Assembly (NCBI RefSeq): GCF_014251715.1 | Contig: NZ_CP059198.1 | Coordinates: forward strand, 62,001-126,000 | DNA length: 64,000 bases | Source: Blattabacterium cuenoti | Lineage (GTDB): Bacteria; Bacteroidota; Bacteroidia; Flavobacteriales; Blattabacteriaceae | Reading direction: 5' to 3' | Part shown: piece by piece, positions 47,464-57,556 of the stretch | Position numbering within the stretch: position 1 is the stretch's first letter | Layout of the letters: the number at the start of each line of letters is the position of its first letter | Made by a program: the position numbers and the translations under genes | The notes under the pieces: model-generated | Seen by the model: the letters and a program-made list of their open reading frames with translations, nothing else | What the model was told of the DNA's origin: nothing | Databases searched by the model: none

Positions 47464-48510
47464 TCAAATCATTTTTTCATGTTTTAAAAATAATATAATA
47501 GGACGAGGAAAAGGAAATTCTCCTATTTTATTATGTTGTATAAGAAAAAAATTATCAAAAAATATCTTTTTTTTTAAATTTTGTAAAATTTCACAATTCA
47601 AAAATTGAATAAATAAAATTTGATGAGTTAGTTTATGTTTTATTTTAAAAATAATCATTATATTAGAAACAATTAATCTAAATTTTTTACAAATTTTTTC
47701 TATTATTTCATGAATAGTCAATTTATTTTTTGATTCAATCAAAGGAAAGTCATAAAGACCTTTCCATATATCTTTTTTTGATCTTTTATTTAAATAAATA
47801 TTTTTATCACTATCACATATAAAAATATAATAAAAGAATCTATGTTTTATAGATTTTATTCTTCTTTTTATAGGTAACTTATCCACAGTTCCATTTTTTA
47901 TAGAAAAACAAGAATCTTTCACTGGACATAATAAACATTTAGTTTTTTTTGGAGTGCATAAAATAGAACCTATATCCATAATAGCTTGATTAAAAAGACC
48001 TGGACTTTCAGAATTCATCATTTTTAAAATGATAATTCTAAACGTATTTTTTGTTTTAGTAGACGTTATATCATTGAAAATTCCTAAATATCTAGAAAAA
48101 ACTCGTAAAGCATTTCCATCAATAGCAGGAATAACTTCATTAAAACATATAGATGCTATAGCCGCACCTGTGTACGGACCAATTCCTTTATATTTAATCA
48201 GTTCTTTATATTTTTTTGGAAAAATATTATTTTTTAATTTTTTAGAAAAAGAATGTAAATTTATTGCTCTGGAATAATAACCTAATCCTTCCCATTCTTT
48301 TAATACGTCTTTTTCCTTTGCTCTAGCTAATTTATTTATATTTGGAAATTTTTTTATAAAATTGGAATAATATTTTATACTTTGTGAAACTTTTGTTTGT
48401 TGCAACATAAATTCTGAAACAAGAATATAATATGGATTTTTAGTTTTTCTCCAAGGAAGTTTTCTATAATTTTTTTTGTACCAATTTATTATTTTTTTAG
48501 AAAAATCCAT
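47464..48510 (-). CDS. mutY: A/G-specific adenine glycosylase
   Basis: Removes adenine mispaired with 8-oxoguanine. The catalytic glutamate is E33 in VSEFMLQQTKVSQ and the aspartate is in VIPAIDGNALRVFSRY; the 4Fe-4S cysteines are intact as C-X6-C-X2-C-X5-C in CTPKKTKCLLCPVKDSC. A NUDIX-like C-terminal domain (KNIYLNKRSKKDIWKGLYDFPLIE) senses 8-oxoG. 348 residues. It diverges from hup across 82 bp. Confidence 0.94.
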   Translation of the reverse strand: MDFSKKIINWYKKNYRKLPWRKTKNPYYILVSEFMLQQTKVSQSIKYYSNFIKKFPNINKLARAKEKDVLKEWEGLGYYSRAINLHSFSKKLKNNIFPKKYKELIKYKGIGPYTGAAIASICFNEVIPAIDGNALRVFSRYLGIFNDITSTKTKNTFRIIILKMMNSESPGLFNQAIMDIGSILCTPKKTKCLLCPVKDSCFSIKNGTVDKLPIKRRIKSIKHRFFYYIFICDSDKNIYLNKRSKKDIWKGLYDFPLIESKNKLTIHEIIEKICKKFRLIVSNIMIIFKIKHKLTHQILFIQFLNCEILQNLKKKIFFDNFFLIQHNKIGEFPFPRPIILFLKHEKMI

Positions 48511-48562
48511 ATCTATTTAATTTTAGAGCAATTTTATAAAAAATTGGTATATTTAAGAAACC

Positions 48563-48570
48563 TAATTTTG
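48563..48570 (+). promoter_or_regulatory. Candidate -7 element of the hup promoter
   Basis: TAATTTTG fits TAnnTTTG and lies 22 bp before the hup ATG in the divergent mutY-hup region. An ATTGG about 16 bp upstream is a poor -33 match. Confidence 0.35.
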
Positions 48571-48592
48571 TGATTTGATATAATGATTAAAC

Positions 48593-48886
48593 ATGACAAA
48601 AGCAGATATAATAACAGAAATCATATCAGAAACTGGATATGAGAGAATTAATACGCAAAAGGTTATAGAAACATTTATGAAAAAAATAAAACAAAGCCTA
48701 ACATCGGGAGAAAATGTTTATTTAAGAGGATTTGGATCATTTATTATTAAATACAGAGCTAAAAAACTTGGACGTCATATATCCAAAGATGAATCTATTG
48801 TAATTCCTGCGCACAATATACCAGCATTTAAACCTGCAAAATCTTTTACCGAATTAGTAAAAAAAAATGTTCCAATAAAAAAATGA
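48593..48886 (+). CDS. hup: HU-family nucleoid DNA-binding protein
   Basis: A 97-residue HU/IHF protein. The N-terminal helices (TKADIITEIISETGYERINTQKVIETFMKKI), the GENVYLRGFGSFIIKYRAKKLGR arm base and the C-terminal FKPAKSFTELV match the family. It packages the chromosome. It heads a plus-strand set with a 29-residue basic protein and rng, an order shared with free-living flavobacteria as I recall. Confidence 0.95.
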   Translation: MTKADIITEIISETGYERINTQKVIETFMKKIKQSLTSGENVYLRGFGSFIIKYRAKKLGRHISKDESIVIPAHNIPAFKPAKSFTELVKKNVPIKK

Positions 48887-48938
48887 TTTCATACATAATT
48901 GGAAATAAAAACATAATAATAACGATTGATAATTAATT

Positions 48939-49028
48939 ATGCCAAACGGAAAAAAAAGAAAAAGACGTAAAATCGCTACTCATAAAAGAAAAAAAAGAAA
49001 TAGAAAAAATAGGCATAAAAAAAAATAA
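48939..49028 (+). CDS. 29-residue Lys/Arg-rich protein, AURKAIP1/COX24-like
   Basis: ATG at 48939 opens a 30-codon frame: MPNGKKRKRRKIATHKRKKR followed by NRKNRHKKK. About two-thirds of residues are Lys, Arg or His. I recognise it as the tiny protein between HU and RNase G in many Bacteroidota, annotated as AURKAIP1/COX24 domain, the domain of mitochondrial small-subunit protein mS38. A ribosomal role is therefore plausible but is an inference. The conserved position and sequence, despite strong AT drift around it, support a real gene. Confidence 0.8.
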   Translation: MPNGKKRKRRKIATHKRKKRNRKNRHKKK

Positions 49029-49070
49029 TAATCTATTGTAGTTACTAAAACTTTTTCCTTGTTTTTGTGT

Positions 49071-50582
49071 ATGATTAAAGAGTTAATTATAAATGCAGAA
49101 GAACAAAAAGTAAAAATAGCTCTTTTAGAAGAAGGAAAGTTGTTTGAGCTTCATCAAGAGATTTTTAATAAAAAATTCTCTGTAGGAGATGTATATTTAG
49201 GAATAGTAAAAAAAATTTTATATGGATTAAATGCTGCTATTATCGATATAGGTCATTATAAAGGAGCTTTTTTGCATTACAATGATCTTGGTCTTCAAAT
49301 AAATAAAATGTTAAATTTTATTTCCAATAATCGCATAAAAAAAGAATTTTTTGATGAAAAAAAAATTTTTATAGATAAAATTTTGCATCCTGGACAAAAA
49401 ATTTTGGTTCAGATTACTAAAGAACCTATTTCTAATAAAGGACCAAAACTTACTGCAAAAATATGTATTCCAGGAAGAAATTTAGTACTTATCCCTTTTT
49501 CAGAAAAAATATCTATTTCTCATAAAATAAAAAATACAAAAGAAAAAAATAGGTTACTTTCTTACATAAGAAAAATAACACCCAATGAATTTGGAATTAT
49601 TATTCGTACAGTTGCTTCTAATAAAATAGAAAAAATTTTAAATGAAGAACTTATTTCTTTAATAAGAAAATGGGAAAAAACATTAGATAATTTAATAAAA
49701 TTACCTCCAGTTAGAGTTTTTAGTGAAAGTAGAAAAATTTTTTGTTTATTAAGAGATACATTAAACGATGATTTGAAATTTATTTATTGTAATAATAGTC
49801 TTCTTTGTAAAGAAATTCATTCATATTTATCTTTAATTGCTCCTAAAAAAACTAGCATCATAAAATATTATAAAGGAAATATTCCCATTTTTAAGAAATA
49901 TGGAATAGAAAAACAAATGCAAATTTTTTTAGGTAAAAATGTTCCTCTTGAAAATGGAGCTTATATTATTATAGAACATACTGAAGCATTACATGTTATA
50001 GATGTAAATAGTGGAATAAGTAATCATATAAAAAAAAATTGTACAGAATCAGAAAGAATTGATCATATATTTAAAGTTAATTTATTAGCAGCTACAGAAA
50101 TTACAAGACAACTTAGACTAAGAGATATGGGAGGAATAATTGTAGTAGATTTTATAGATATGTCTGAACCAATTCATAGAAAAAAACTATATGAACATTT
50201 AAAAAAAAAAATGAAAAATGACAGAGCTAAACATCAAATTTTACCTCCAAATAAATTTGGTTTAGTTCAATTTACTCGTCATAGAGTAAGACCTGAATTA
50301 AAAATCAATCATAATAAATATCAATATGCTCCTGCATATTATATTCATTATATAGAATTTATTTTAGAAACTATTATAAAAAATAAAAAAAATAAAGGGA
50401 TACAATTACATATACATTCTTTTGTTTCAGCTTTTTTAAAAAAAGGATTTCCTTCTATTCAACAAAAATGGTTGTTAAAATATAAAAAATGGATTAAAAT
50501 CATTCCAAGAGATACTTTTGAATATACAGAATATAAAATAATAAATAAAAATCATGAAATAATATCATCTTTTTTTCATTAA
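49071..50582 (+). CDS. rng: Ribonuclease G/E family endoribonuclease
   Basis: A 503-residue RNase that trims 16S rRNA and decays mRNA. The S1-like domain near the start (VGDVYLGIVKKILYGLNAAIIDIGHYKGAFLHYNDLG) is followed by the catalytic domain with the metal aspartates in VIDVNSG and GGIIVVDFIDM. There is no long C-terminal scaffold, so it is RNase G-like. I use ATG 49071 (MIKELIINAEEQ), since the upstream in-frame codon is TTG. It ends 4 bp before tRNA-Leu. Confidence 0.93.
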   Translation: MIKELIINAEEQKVKIALLEEGKLFELHQEIFNKKFSVGDVYLGIVKKILYGLNAAIIDIGHYKGAFLHYNDLGLQINKMLNFISNNRIKKEFFDEKKIFIDKILHPGQKILVQITKEPISNKGPKLTAKICIPGRNLVLIPFSEKISISHKIKNTKEKNRLLSYIRKITPNEFGIIIRTVASNKIEKILNEELISLIRKWEKTLDNLIKLPPVRVFSESRKIFCLLRDTLNDDLKFIYCNNSLLCKEIHSYLSLIAPKKTSIIKYYKGNIPIFKKYGIEKQMQIFLGKNVPLENGAYIIIEHTEALHVIDVNSGISNHIKKNCTESERIDHIFKVNLLAATEITRQLRLRDMGGIIVVDFIDMSEPIHRKKLYEHLKKKMKNDRAKHQILPPNKFGLVQFTRHRVRPELKINHNKYQYAPAYYIHYIEFILETIIKNKKNKGIQLHIHSFVSAFLKKGFPSIQQKWLLKYKKWIKIIPRDTFEYTEYKIINKNHEIISSFFH

Positions 50583-50586
50583 TATA

Positions 50587-50669
50587 GTGGGCGTGGTGGA
50601 ATTGGTATACACGTCAGACTTAGGATCTGATGCCTATAAGGCATAAGGGTTCAAATCCCTTCGCCCGCA
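50587..50669 (+). tRNA. tRNA-Leu (anticodon UAG)
   Basis: An 83-nt class II tRNA. Acceptor stem GTGGGCG/CGCCCGC (one U-G pair) with discriminator A; anticodon stem TCAGA/TCTGA with loop CTTAGGA gives anticodon TAG, which reads CUA and probably other CUN codons. T-arm GGGTTCAAATCCC. CCA is not encoded. Confidence 0.96.
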
Positions 50670-50720
50670 CTAAATTAATCGTTTTTTTTATGTATATTAT
50701 TTAAATAAAAAATATACTTT

Positions 50721-51641
50721 TTAAAAAATCATTTCATTAAATGAAATAAGAGTATGAAATCCTTTATTAGAAAAATAATTTTTCATTCCTTCTCTAGAAG
50801 TTATCAAAACAAAATCTCCCCCCCAAGCTCCTAAACTTTTAATCAGACCAAGATAATCTGGAAAATACATTTCTTTAATGGTAGGAATATCCAGCATTTC
50901 TGATATGATCATTTCATGTTTTAGCAATAATTCTTCAAATTCTTTTAATGTTTTGCAAAAAGGAATTTGTAAAGTTATAGAAGATATATATTCAATATTT
51001 TTTCTAGAAATATTTTTTTTAATATCTTTAAAAAATCGTATTTCATCACAAGTATTTTGTTTTTTATTGAGATGTAGAAAAAAAAGTTGATCTTTAAATG
51101 GAGGATTAAAATCAATAGGAATAATATGAGGTTTTTTTTTATACAATTTATAAATTATTGGTTTTGATCTAGAAACACAAGCTATATCATAACCACTTCC
51201 TGTAAAATCATTTCCTAATAGCATATAAGGATCTATATTCGCCCATTTTGCTATGTTATTAATTAAAGTAGAACTACTACCCAACCCCCAATTTATAGGA
51301 AATTCTAATTGTGTTTTTACATATATTCCTAATTCATTAGGAAGAAAATTTTTTTGAATTTTTTTAGATTTTAATAATAAATATCTTAATCTTAAAGCTG
51401 TTTTTTTTTCTGTTTCATAACAAATATCTAAAGAAGGAAGTTTAAAAATTACTTCAAACCAAGGTGTATTAATTTCATCATAACTCTTCCAATGTAAAAC
51501 AGAAGACACATTTTTTTTTATAATTAATGATTGTCCTTTAATTGTAGGCAAAGCTAAACCATAAGCCCCACATAAAAGAAAATATTCTCCCGTTAATAAC
51601 AGTTTTCCATGACTATAAAAAAAACGTTTATATTGATGCAT
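50721..51641 (-). CDS. GHMP kinase of the GYDIA family
   Basis: A 306-residue protein related to mevalonate and homoserine kinases. The N-terminus (SHGKLLLTGEYFLLCGAYGLALP) and the ATP-binding Gly/Ser loop (WGLGSSSTLINNIAKWA) are typical GHMP features; GSGYDIACVSRSKPIIY carries the GYDIA motif that names the family in Bacteroidota. The substrate is not established; a role in the mevalonate route has been suggested for the family by genome context, but I cannot confirm it here. It is 12 bp after fabD on the same strand. Confidence 0.85.
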   Translation of the reverse strand: MHQYKRFFYSHGKLLLTGEYFLLCGAYGLALPTIKGQSLIIKKNVSSVLHWKSYDEINTPWFEVIFKLPSLDICYETEKKTALRLRYLLLKSKKIQKNFLPNELGIYVKTQLEFPINWGLGSSSTLINNIAKWANIDPYMLLGNDFTGSGYDIACVSRSKPIIYKLYKKKPHIIPIDFNPPFKDQLFFLHLNKKQNTCDEIRFFKDIKKNISRKNIEYISSITLQIPFCKTLKEFEELLLKHEMIISEMLDIPTIKEMYFPDYLGLIKSLGAWGGDFVLITSREGMKNYFSNKGFHTLISFNEMIF

Positions 51642-51653
51642 TATTACATAGAT

Positions 51654-52523
51654 TTATATTTTTTTTGTAAAATTTTTTGATATTTTTTTCATCAACCCTT
51701 GCAATATATTTCCTGGACCTATTTCCGTAAATGAAATCGCTCCATGATCAATCATATTTTTTATAGATTGTTTCCATTTTACTGGAGAAGTTAATTGTTC
51801 TACAATATTTTTTTTTATATCATTAGATTTTGTAAAGGATTGAGCAGTCACATTTTGATATATTGGACATTTAGAATCTTTAAAAAAAAATTTTTGTATA
51901 AATTTTTTTAGTTTTTTTTGAGCAGGCTCCATAATGGGAGAATGAAATGCTCCATGAACAGGAAGAATGAATATTCTTTTAGCACCTATTTTTTTTAAAG
52001 AAAAACAAACTCTTTTCAAAGCTGTATATTCTCCAGAAATAACTAACTGTTCAGGACTATTATAGTTAGATGGAACAATAATCCCCTTATCTTTTTTACA
52101 AATATCTTCTATAATGGAATCTTCCAATCCAAATATTACAGCCATTCCTCCATGAATAGATTCACAAATTTTTTGCATCATTGATGCTCTTTTATTCACT
52201 AATATTAACCCATCTTCAAAAGAAAAAACATCAATTGCTGCTAAAGCAGAAAATTCTCCAAGAGAATGTCCAGCAACCATATCAGGATTAAAATTTTTTG
52301 ATATTTTTGCTTTTATAACTGAATATATGTAAATTGCTAGTTGTGTATTTTTTGTCTTTTTTAATATATTTATAGACCCTTCAAACATTATAGATGTTAT
52401 TCCGAATCCTAAAACGTCATCAGCTAATCGAAATAATTTTTTTGCATCATCAGAATTTTTGTATAAATTTTTTCCCATTCCCATGAATTGAGATCCTTGT
52501 CCAGGAAATAGATAAGCTTTCAT
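51654..52523 (-). CDS. fabD: Malonyl-CoA:ACP transacylase
   Basis: Loads malonate on acyl carrier protein for fatty-acid elongation. LFPGQGSQFMGMGKNLY is the N-terminal signature; the nucleophile is S87 in GHSLGEFSALA; the active-site histidine is in HGAFHSPIM. 289 residues, normal length. It is divergent from tatD with only 34 bp between the two starts. Confidence 0.95.
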   Translation of the reverse strand: MKAYLFPGQGSQFMGMGKNLYKNSDDAKKLFRLADDVLGFGITSIMFEGSINILKKTKNTQLAIYIYSVIKAKISKNFNPDMVAGHSLGEFSALAAIDVFSFEDGLILVNKRASMMQKICESIHGGMAVIFGLEDSIIEDICKKDKGIIVPSNYNSPEQLVISGEYTALKRVCFSLKKIGAKRIFILPVHGAFHSPIMEPAQKKLKKFIQKFFFKDSKCPIYQNVTAQSFTKSNDIKKNIVEQLTSPVKWKQSIKNMIDHGAISFTEIGPGNILQGLMKKISKNFTKKI

Positions 52524-52557
52524 AAATAAAATATTTTCTTTAAAAATTAAAAATTAC

Positions 52558-53337
52558 ATGAAAATTACTGATACACACACACATTTGTATATGAAAGAAT
52601 TTCGTGAAGATATTGATGATGTAATAAAAAAAGCATTTAATCAAAAAATTAACAGATTTTTACTTCCTTCTATAGATAGATCAACGATTCCTAGTATATT
52701 AAAATTAGAAAAAAAATATCCTAATGTATGTTTTTCTATGATAGGACTTCATCCTAGTAGAGTTTTTACAGATAGTTTAGAAAAAGAATTAAATTACATT
52801 GAAAAATGGTTATATAAACATTCTTTTATTTCTATAGGAGAAATAGGTATGGATTTTAATTTAGAAAAAAAATTTATTTCAGAACAAGAATATGCCTTTC
52901 AAACTCAAATAAAATGGGCAAAAAAAATAAAACTCCCCATAGTAATACACTGTAGAAAAGCTTTTGATCAAGTTTATAATATTTTATTAAAAGAAAAAAA
53001 CTCTTATTTAAAAGGTGTTTTTCATTGTTTTTCTGGAACTTTAGAACAAGCTAAAAAAATTATTGATTTAGGAATAAAACTGGGAATAGGAGGAATGATT
53101 ACTTTTAAAAAAAATCATATGATAGAATTTTTACATAAGATAAATTTGAATAATATCGTATTAGAAACCGATTCTCCCTTTCTTTCTCCACATCCTTTTA
53201 GAGGAAAAAGAAATGATCCTACAAATTTAAGAATAGTTTTAAAAAGACTATCTCAAATTTATTCCACATCAGAAGAAAAAATTGCCGATATTATTCATAT
53301 GAATGTAGAAAATTTATTTTTTTCTAAAAAAATTTAA
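52558..53337 (+). CDS. tatD: TatD-family metal-dependent DNase/hydrolase
   Basis: A 259-residue TIM-barrel hydrolase. Metal ligands: [19 protein letters not shown] (Glu), IHCRKAFD and FHCFSGT (His), and [12 protein letters not shown] (Asp). TatD enzymes act as 3'-5' exonucleases and in DNA or RNA quality control. The stop overlaps the end of the convergent fumC by 4 bp. Confidence 0.93.
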   Translation: MKITDTHTHLYMKEFREDIDDVIKKAFNQKINRFLLPSIDRSTIPSILKLEKKYPNVCFSMIGLHPSRVFTDSLEKELNYIEKWLYKHSFISIGEIGMDFNLEKKFISEQEYAFQTQIKWAKKIKLPIVIHCRKAFDQVYNILLKEKNSYLKGVFHCFSGTLEQAKKIIDLGIKLGIGGMITFKKNHMIEFLHKINLNNIVLETDSPFLSPHPFRGKRNDPTNLRIVLKRLSQIYSTSEEKIADIIHMNVENLFFSKKI

Positions 53338-54719
53338 ACCATTTTAGATGGATTGATTAATTTTTCAAATTTTTCAACAGTTAAATATCCTAATCTAATT
53401 GCTTCTTCTTTTAAAGTAGTATTATTTGCATAAGCATATTTTGCTATTTCTGCTGATTTATCGTATCCAATATGAGTATTAAGTGCTGTCACCAACATCA
53501 ATGATTTATCTAAAAATTCTTTAATTCTTTGATAGTTTGGTTTGATTCCTTTTACACAAAAAGAAGAAAAAGAGGTACAAGCATCTGCAATAAGTTGAGA
53601 GGATTGTAAAAAATTATGTATTATTAATGGTTTAGTAACATTTAATTCATAATTTCCTGAAGATCCTGCTATAGAAATTGCCATATCGTTTCCTATAATT
53701 TGTATACAAACCATAATCATAGCTTCACATTGAGTAGGATTTATTTTTCCAGGCATAATAGAAGATCCAGGTTCATTTTCAGGAATAAAAATTTCTCCAA
53801 TTCCTGAACGTGGTCCAGAAGCTAAAAAACGAATATCATTTGATATTTTTATTAAAGAAACAGCTATTTGTTTAATAGCTCCATGAGATTCCACTATTGC
53901 ATCATGAGATGATAAAGCTTCAAATTTATTTTTTGCAATTTTAAAAGGAATACCAACATATTTACTGATGTAATCAGTAACTTTTATATCAAATCCTTTA
54001 GGAGCATTTAATCCTGTTCCAACAGCAGTTCCTCCTATAGCTAATTCAGAAAGATGATCTAAAGTTTTTTGAATAGAATTTAATCCATGATCTATTTGGG
54101 AAACATAACCAGAAAATTCTTGTCCTAAAGTAATGGGAGTAGCATCCATAAGATGAGTTCTTCCTATTTTAATAATATTATGAAATAATTTCGATTTTTT
54201 TTTCAAAATTTTTCTTAATTCTTTAATAGAAGGAATAGTTTTTTCTATTAATTTTTTATAAGAAGCAATATGCATTACGGTAGAAAAAGTATCATTAGAT
54301 GATTGAGACATATTTACATCATCATTTGGATGTATACAAGATTTATTATAACCAAGTTTCCCCCCTGTCAAAACATGAGCTCTATTGGAAATAACTTCAT
54401 TTACATTCATATTGGTATGGGTTCCAGATCCTGTTTGCCATACAACTAAAGGAAATTGATCATTTAGTTTTCCTTCTATAATTTCATCACAAACCAAGGA
54501 TATAATATCTCTTTTTTTTTTAGATAAAATGCCAAATTCAAAATTTGCATGAGCTGCAGCTTTCTTTAAAAAGCCAAAAGAATGAATAATTTCTATAGGC
54601 ATAGAAGCTTCTGAACCTATTCTAAAATTTTTTCTAGATCTTTCTGTTTGTGCCCCCCAATATTTATCTAAAGGAACTTTTACTACACCTAAAGTATCTT
54701 TCTCTGTTCTATAAATCAT
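53334..54719 (-). CDS. fumC: Class II fumarate hydratase
   Basis: TCA-cycle enzyme converting fumarate to malate without a metal. Motifs: [18 protein letters not shown], the catalytic histidine region [20 protein letters not shown], and the superfamily signature [16 protein letters not shown]. 461 residues, full length. Keeps part of the oxidative TCA cycle, consistent with the respiratory genes in this window. Confidence 0.96.
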   Translation of the reverse strand: MIYRTEKDTLGVVKVPLDKYWGAQTERSRKNFRIGSEASMPIEIIHSFGFLKKAAAHANFEFGILSKKKRDIISLVCDEIIEGKLNDQFPLVVWQTGSGTHTNMNVNEVISNRAHVLTGGKLGYNKSCIHPNDDVNMSQSSNDTFSTVMHIASYKKLIEKTIPSIKELRKILKKKSKLFHNIIKIGRTHLMDATPITLGQEFSGYVSQIDHGLNSIQKTLDHLSELAIGGTAVGTGLNAPKGFDIKVTDYISKYVGIPFKIAKNKFEALSSHDAIVESHGAIKQIAVSLIKISNDIRFLASGPRSGIGEIFIPENEPGSSIMPGKINPTQCEAMIMVCIQIIGNDMAISIAGSSGNYELNVTKPLIIHNFLQSSQLIADACTSFSSFCVKGIKPNYQRIKEFLDKSLMLVTALNTHIGYDKSAEIAKYAYANNTTLKEEAIRLGYLTVEKFEKLINPSKMV

Positions 54720-54761
54720 TTTATTATTTTTTTGCGAAATTATAGAAAAATTAAAACATTT

Positions 54762-54926
54762 ATGATAATTAAATTTATAGGATTTTTATTTTTTCTATTT
54801 ATAACTATCTCTGGATTTTGGTGTATAATTTTTTTATTTTTTTTTAGTTTTTATTGGATTATTAGTATATTATTTTACATATTAAGGAATTTTATAATAC
54901 GTTTAAAACATGAAAAAAAAATATAG
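54762..54926 (+). CDS. Small hydrophobic protein upstream of ftsB, unidentified
   Basis: A 54-residue frame from ATG 54762 with almost continuous hydrophobic sequence ([16 protein letters not shown] then two more stretches) and a basic end (RLKHEKKI). It overlaps the ftsB start by 17 bp. I do not recognise a family. The high Phe/Ile content is also what random AT-rich DNA gives, so it may not be a real gene. If it is, it would be a membrane protein of two helices co-transcribed with ftsB. A TTG at 54732 could add ten residues. Confidence 0.35.
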   Translation: MIIKFIGFLFFLFITISGFWCIIFLFFFSFYWIISILFYILRNFIIRLKHEKKI

Positions 54927-55230
54927 AATATTTAAAAATAAATACTTTTGGATAAGTTTTTTCTTTTTTATCTGGATGTCTTTTTTTGATTCAAATTCTT
55001 TAATTTTACACTATAAATTTAATAAAAGTATTCAAAATATGATCTACGATAGAGATTATTTAAAAAATAAAATTTTATTAGAAGGAAATTATTTAAATAA
55101 ATTGACAAATAATTCTATATATCTTGAAAAATTAGCAAGAGAAAAATTTTTTATGAAAAAAGAAGATGAAGATTTATTTGTTTGTAAACAAAAAATAAAA
55201 CCTATTAATATGAACGATTCATGTAAATGA
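54910..55230 (+). CDS. FtsB/DivIC-type septum formation initiator
   Basis: A 106-residue bitopic protein: a short basic N-terminus, one membrane helix ([17 protein letters not shown]), then a coiled coil ([28 protein letters not shown]) and the conserved tail [20 protein letters not shown], which matches the FtsB/DivIC family. It bridges FtsL and FtsQ at the division septum. The end overlaps the convergent mnmG gene by 26 bp. Confidence 0.88.
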   Translation: MKKKYRIFKNKYFWISFFFFIWMSFFDSNSLILHYKFNKSIQNMIYDRDYLKNKILLEGNYLNKLTNNSIYLEKLAREKFFMKKEDEDLFVCKQKIKPINMNDSCK

Positions 55231-57085
55231 GCAATACGCTTAAATCTGAAGGAGTAATTCCACTAATTCTTGATGCTTGTGCTAAGGATATTGGACGATA
55301 ATAATCCAATTTTTCTCTAGCTTCTAAGGAAAGAGATTTAATTGTTTTGTAATTAAAATCATTTGGAATTTTCAATTTTTCTAATTTTAATAATTTTTTT
55401 GCATTTTCTTTTTCCCTATCTATGTATCCTTTATATTTTATTTGAATAGAAACTTGTTCTAATACTTCTTGATTAAAATCATTTTTTTTGATTTCTTCCA
55501 TCACAAAGGGAATGGACGTAATATCTTTTATTTCTATATCAGAACGAGATAAAATTGTTTCTATTTTTTTATCATGATATATGATAGAAGATTTTTTGTC
55601 ATATAAAATAGGATTTATAATTTTTGGATCTAAATTTTTATTTTTAAATAGATACATACATTTTTTTATTTTATATTTTTTACGATCTAAAATTTTCATT
55701 TTATCTTCTGATATTAACCCTATATGGTATCCCATAGGAGTAAGTCTTTCATCTGCATTATCTTGTCGTAATAACATTCTATATTCTGCTCTTGAAGTAA
55801 ACATTCTATAAGGTTCTTCTGTTCCTTTTGTAATTAAATCATCTATCAAAACTCCAATATAAGCTTGATTTCTTTTAAGAATAAATGGTTTAATTTTCCG
55901 AATTTTTAAATGAGCATTAATTCCTGCAATTAATCCTTGTGCTGCAGCTTCTTCATATCCAGTTGTCCCATTTATTTGTCCTGCAAAAAAAAGATTTTCT
56001 ATAATCTTGCTTTCCAAAGTAGGTTTTAATTGTTCTGGTGGAAAATAATCATATTCTATAGCGTATCCGGGTCTTAATACTTTTACTTTTTCAAAACCTG
56101 AAATTTTTTTTAAAGACTGATATTGTAAATTTTCCGGAAAAGAAGTTGAAAATCCATTCACATATACTTCCACCGTGTTCCAACCTTCTGGTTCTACAAA
56201 AATAGGATGAGATTCTTTATCCGAAAATCTAAAAATTTTTTCTTCTATAGAAGGACAATATCTAGGACTTTTTCCTTTAATAGATCCTGTAAAAATTGGA
56301 GAATAATTAAAATTTTTACGAATTAAATCATGTACTTTTTGATTTGTATAGGTTATATAACATTTTCTTTGTTTTTTTAATCTTTTTGTATTATAAGAAA
56401 AAGAAAATTTATTTGTAGGTATATCTCCATTTTGAGATTTCATTTTTTCGTAATTTAAAGAACGTCCATCTACTCTTGGAGATGTTCCTGTTTTCATTCT
56501 ACCATATCGGAATCCAAAATGTTTAGTTAATTGTTCTGTTATTCCTCTAACTTCTTTTTCTGCTATTCTTCCTCCATGAATCCTTTTTTCCCCAATATGT
56601 ATTTTTCCATTTAAAAAAGTTCCATTCGTTAGTATAACGGCCTTTCCTTTAATTTTTAAACCTAAATAAGTTTTAACCCCTTTAACTTTATTTTTTTTTA
56701 TGATTAAAGAGGTTACGGTATCTTGATATAGATCTAATTGAGTATTTTTTTCTAAAAAAAATCTCCAATAATAGGAAAATAATTTTCTATCACATTGAGC
56801 CCTAGGACTCCACATTGCAGGTCCTTTGGATTTATTTAGCATTCTAAATTGAATCATACTACAATCTGCGATTATTCCAGAATAACCACCCAAAGCATCT
56901 ATTTCTCTAATCATTTGTCCTTTAGCAATACCTCCTATAGCAGGATTACATGACATTTCACCTATTGTTTGTAAATTAGTAGTAATAAGTAAAGTTTTGG
57001 AACCCATATTAGAAGATGCAGAAGCGGCTTCTGCTCCAGCATGTCCTCCTCCAACTATAATAACATCATATATATCTAAAAACAT
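55205..57085 (-). CDS. mnmG: tRNA uridine 5-carboxymethylaminomethyl modification enzyme MnmG
   Basis: FAD-dependent partner of MnmE that modifies U34 of several tRNAs. The dinucleotide fold is [21 protein letters not shown]; the conserved [12 protein letters not shown] and DALGG blocks, the [13 protein letters not shown] region and ATG-like [13 protein letters not shown] are present. 626 residues, full length. Works on the same wobble position as MnmA, also in this window. Eleven bases after ybeY on the same strand. Confidence 0.95.
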   Translation of the reverse strand: MFLDIYDVIIVGGGHAGAEAASASSNMGSKTLLITTNLQTIGEMSCNPAIGGIAKGQMIREIDALGGYSGIIADCSMIQFRMLNKSKGPAMWSPRAQCDRKLFSYYWRFFLEKNTQLDLYQDTVTSLIIKKNKVKGVKTYLGLKIKGKAVILTNGTFLNGKIHIGEKRIHGGRIAEKEVRGITEQLTKHFGFRYGRMKTGTSPRVDGRSLNYEKMKSQNGDIPTNKFSFSYNTKRLKKQRKCYITYTNQKVHDLIRKNFNYSPIFTGSIKGKSPRYCPSIEEKIFRFSDKESHPIFVEPEGWNTVEVYVNGFSTSFPENLQYQSLKKISGFEKVKVLRPGYAIEYDYFPPEQLKPTLESKIIENLFFAGQINGTTGYEEAAAQGLIAGINAHLKIRKIKPFILKRNQAYIGVLIDDLITKGTEEPYRMFTSRAEYRMLLRQDNADERLTPMGYHIGLISEDKMKILDRKKYKIKKCMYLFKNKNLDPKIINPILYDKKSSIIYHDKKIETILSRSDIEIKDITSIPFVMEEIKKNDFNQEVLEQVSIQIKYKGYIDREKENAKKLLKLEKLKIPNDFNYKTIKSLSLEAREKLDYYRPISLAQASRISGITPSDLSVLLIYMNRSY

Positions 57086-57095
57086 GATTTTTTTT

Positions 57096-57512
57096 TCAAA
57101 ATTGAAATAAATTTAAATAAAACTCCTCTTTTTTTTTCATTATTTTTTTATCCATTTTTTTTTTATCATCATATCCTAAAAAATGTAATATAGCATGGAT
57201 CATAACACGTTTTAATTCTACCAGAAAAAATTGATTCCATTGTGTAGAATTATCTAAAACACGATCTACACTAATAAATATATCTCCAGATATACATTGT
57301 TTTATGGAATAATCAAATGCAAGTACATCTGTATAAAAATTTTTTTGTAAATATTTTTTATTCATGTCTAAAATAAAATCATCATTACAAAAAATGTAAT
57401 TAATATCCCCAATATTCATTCCTTCATTATTTAATATAATACAGATTTCTTTAATAAATAAAGATTCGTTTTTTATGTAGAAATAAGAAATTTTATAAAA
57501 TAATTTAATCAT
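57096..57512 (-). CDS. ybeY: Endoribonuclease YbeY, altered metal site
   Basis: Zinc-dependent RNase of 16S rRNA maturation. The motif reads [14 protein letters not shown], where the canonical form is HGxLHLxGYDH, so the third histidine is aspartate. I recall the same change in some flavobacteria, so it may still bind metal. The upstream conserved part ([28 protein letters not shown]) supports the family. 138 residues. Confidence 0.88.
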   Translation of the reverse strand: MIKLFYKISYFYIKNESLFIKEICIILNNEGMNIGDINYIFCNDDFILDMNKKYLQKNFYTDVLAFDYSIKQCISGDIFISVDRVLDNSTQWNQFFLVELKRVMIHAILHFLGYDDKKKMDKKIMKKKEEFYLNLFQF

Positions 57513-57556
57513 AAAATAATATTTATTATTTTAGAATAATTTTTATATACTTTATT

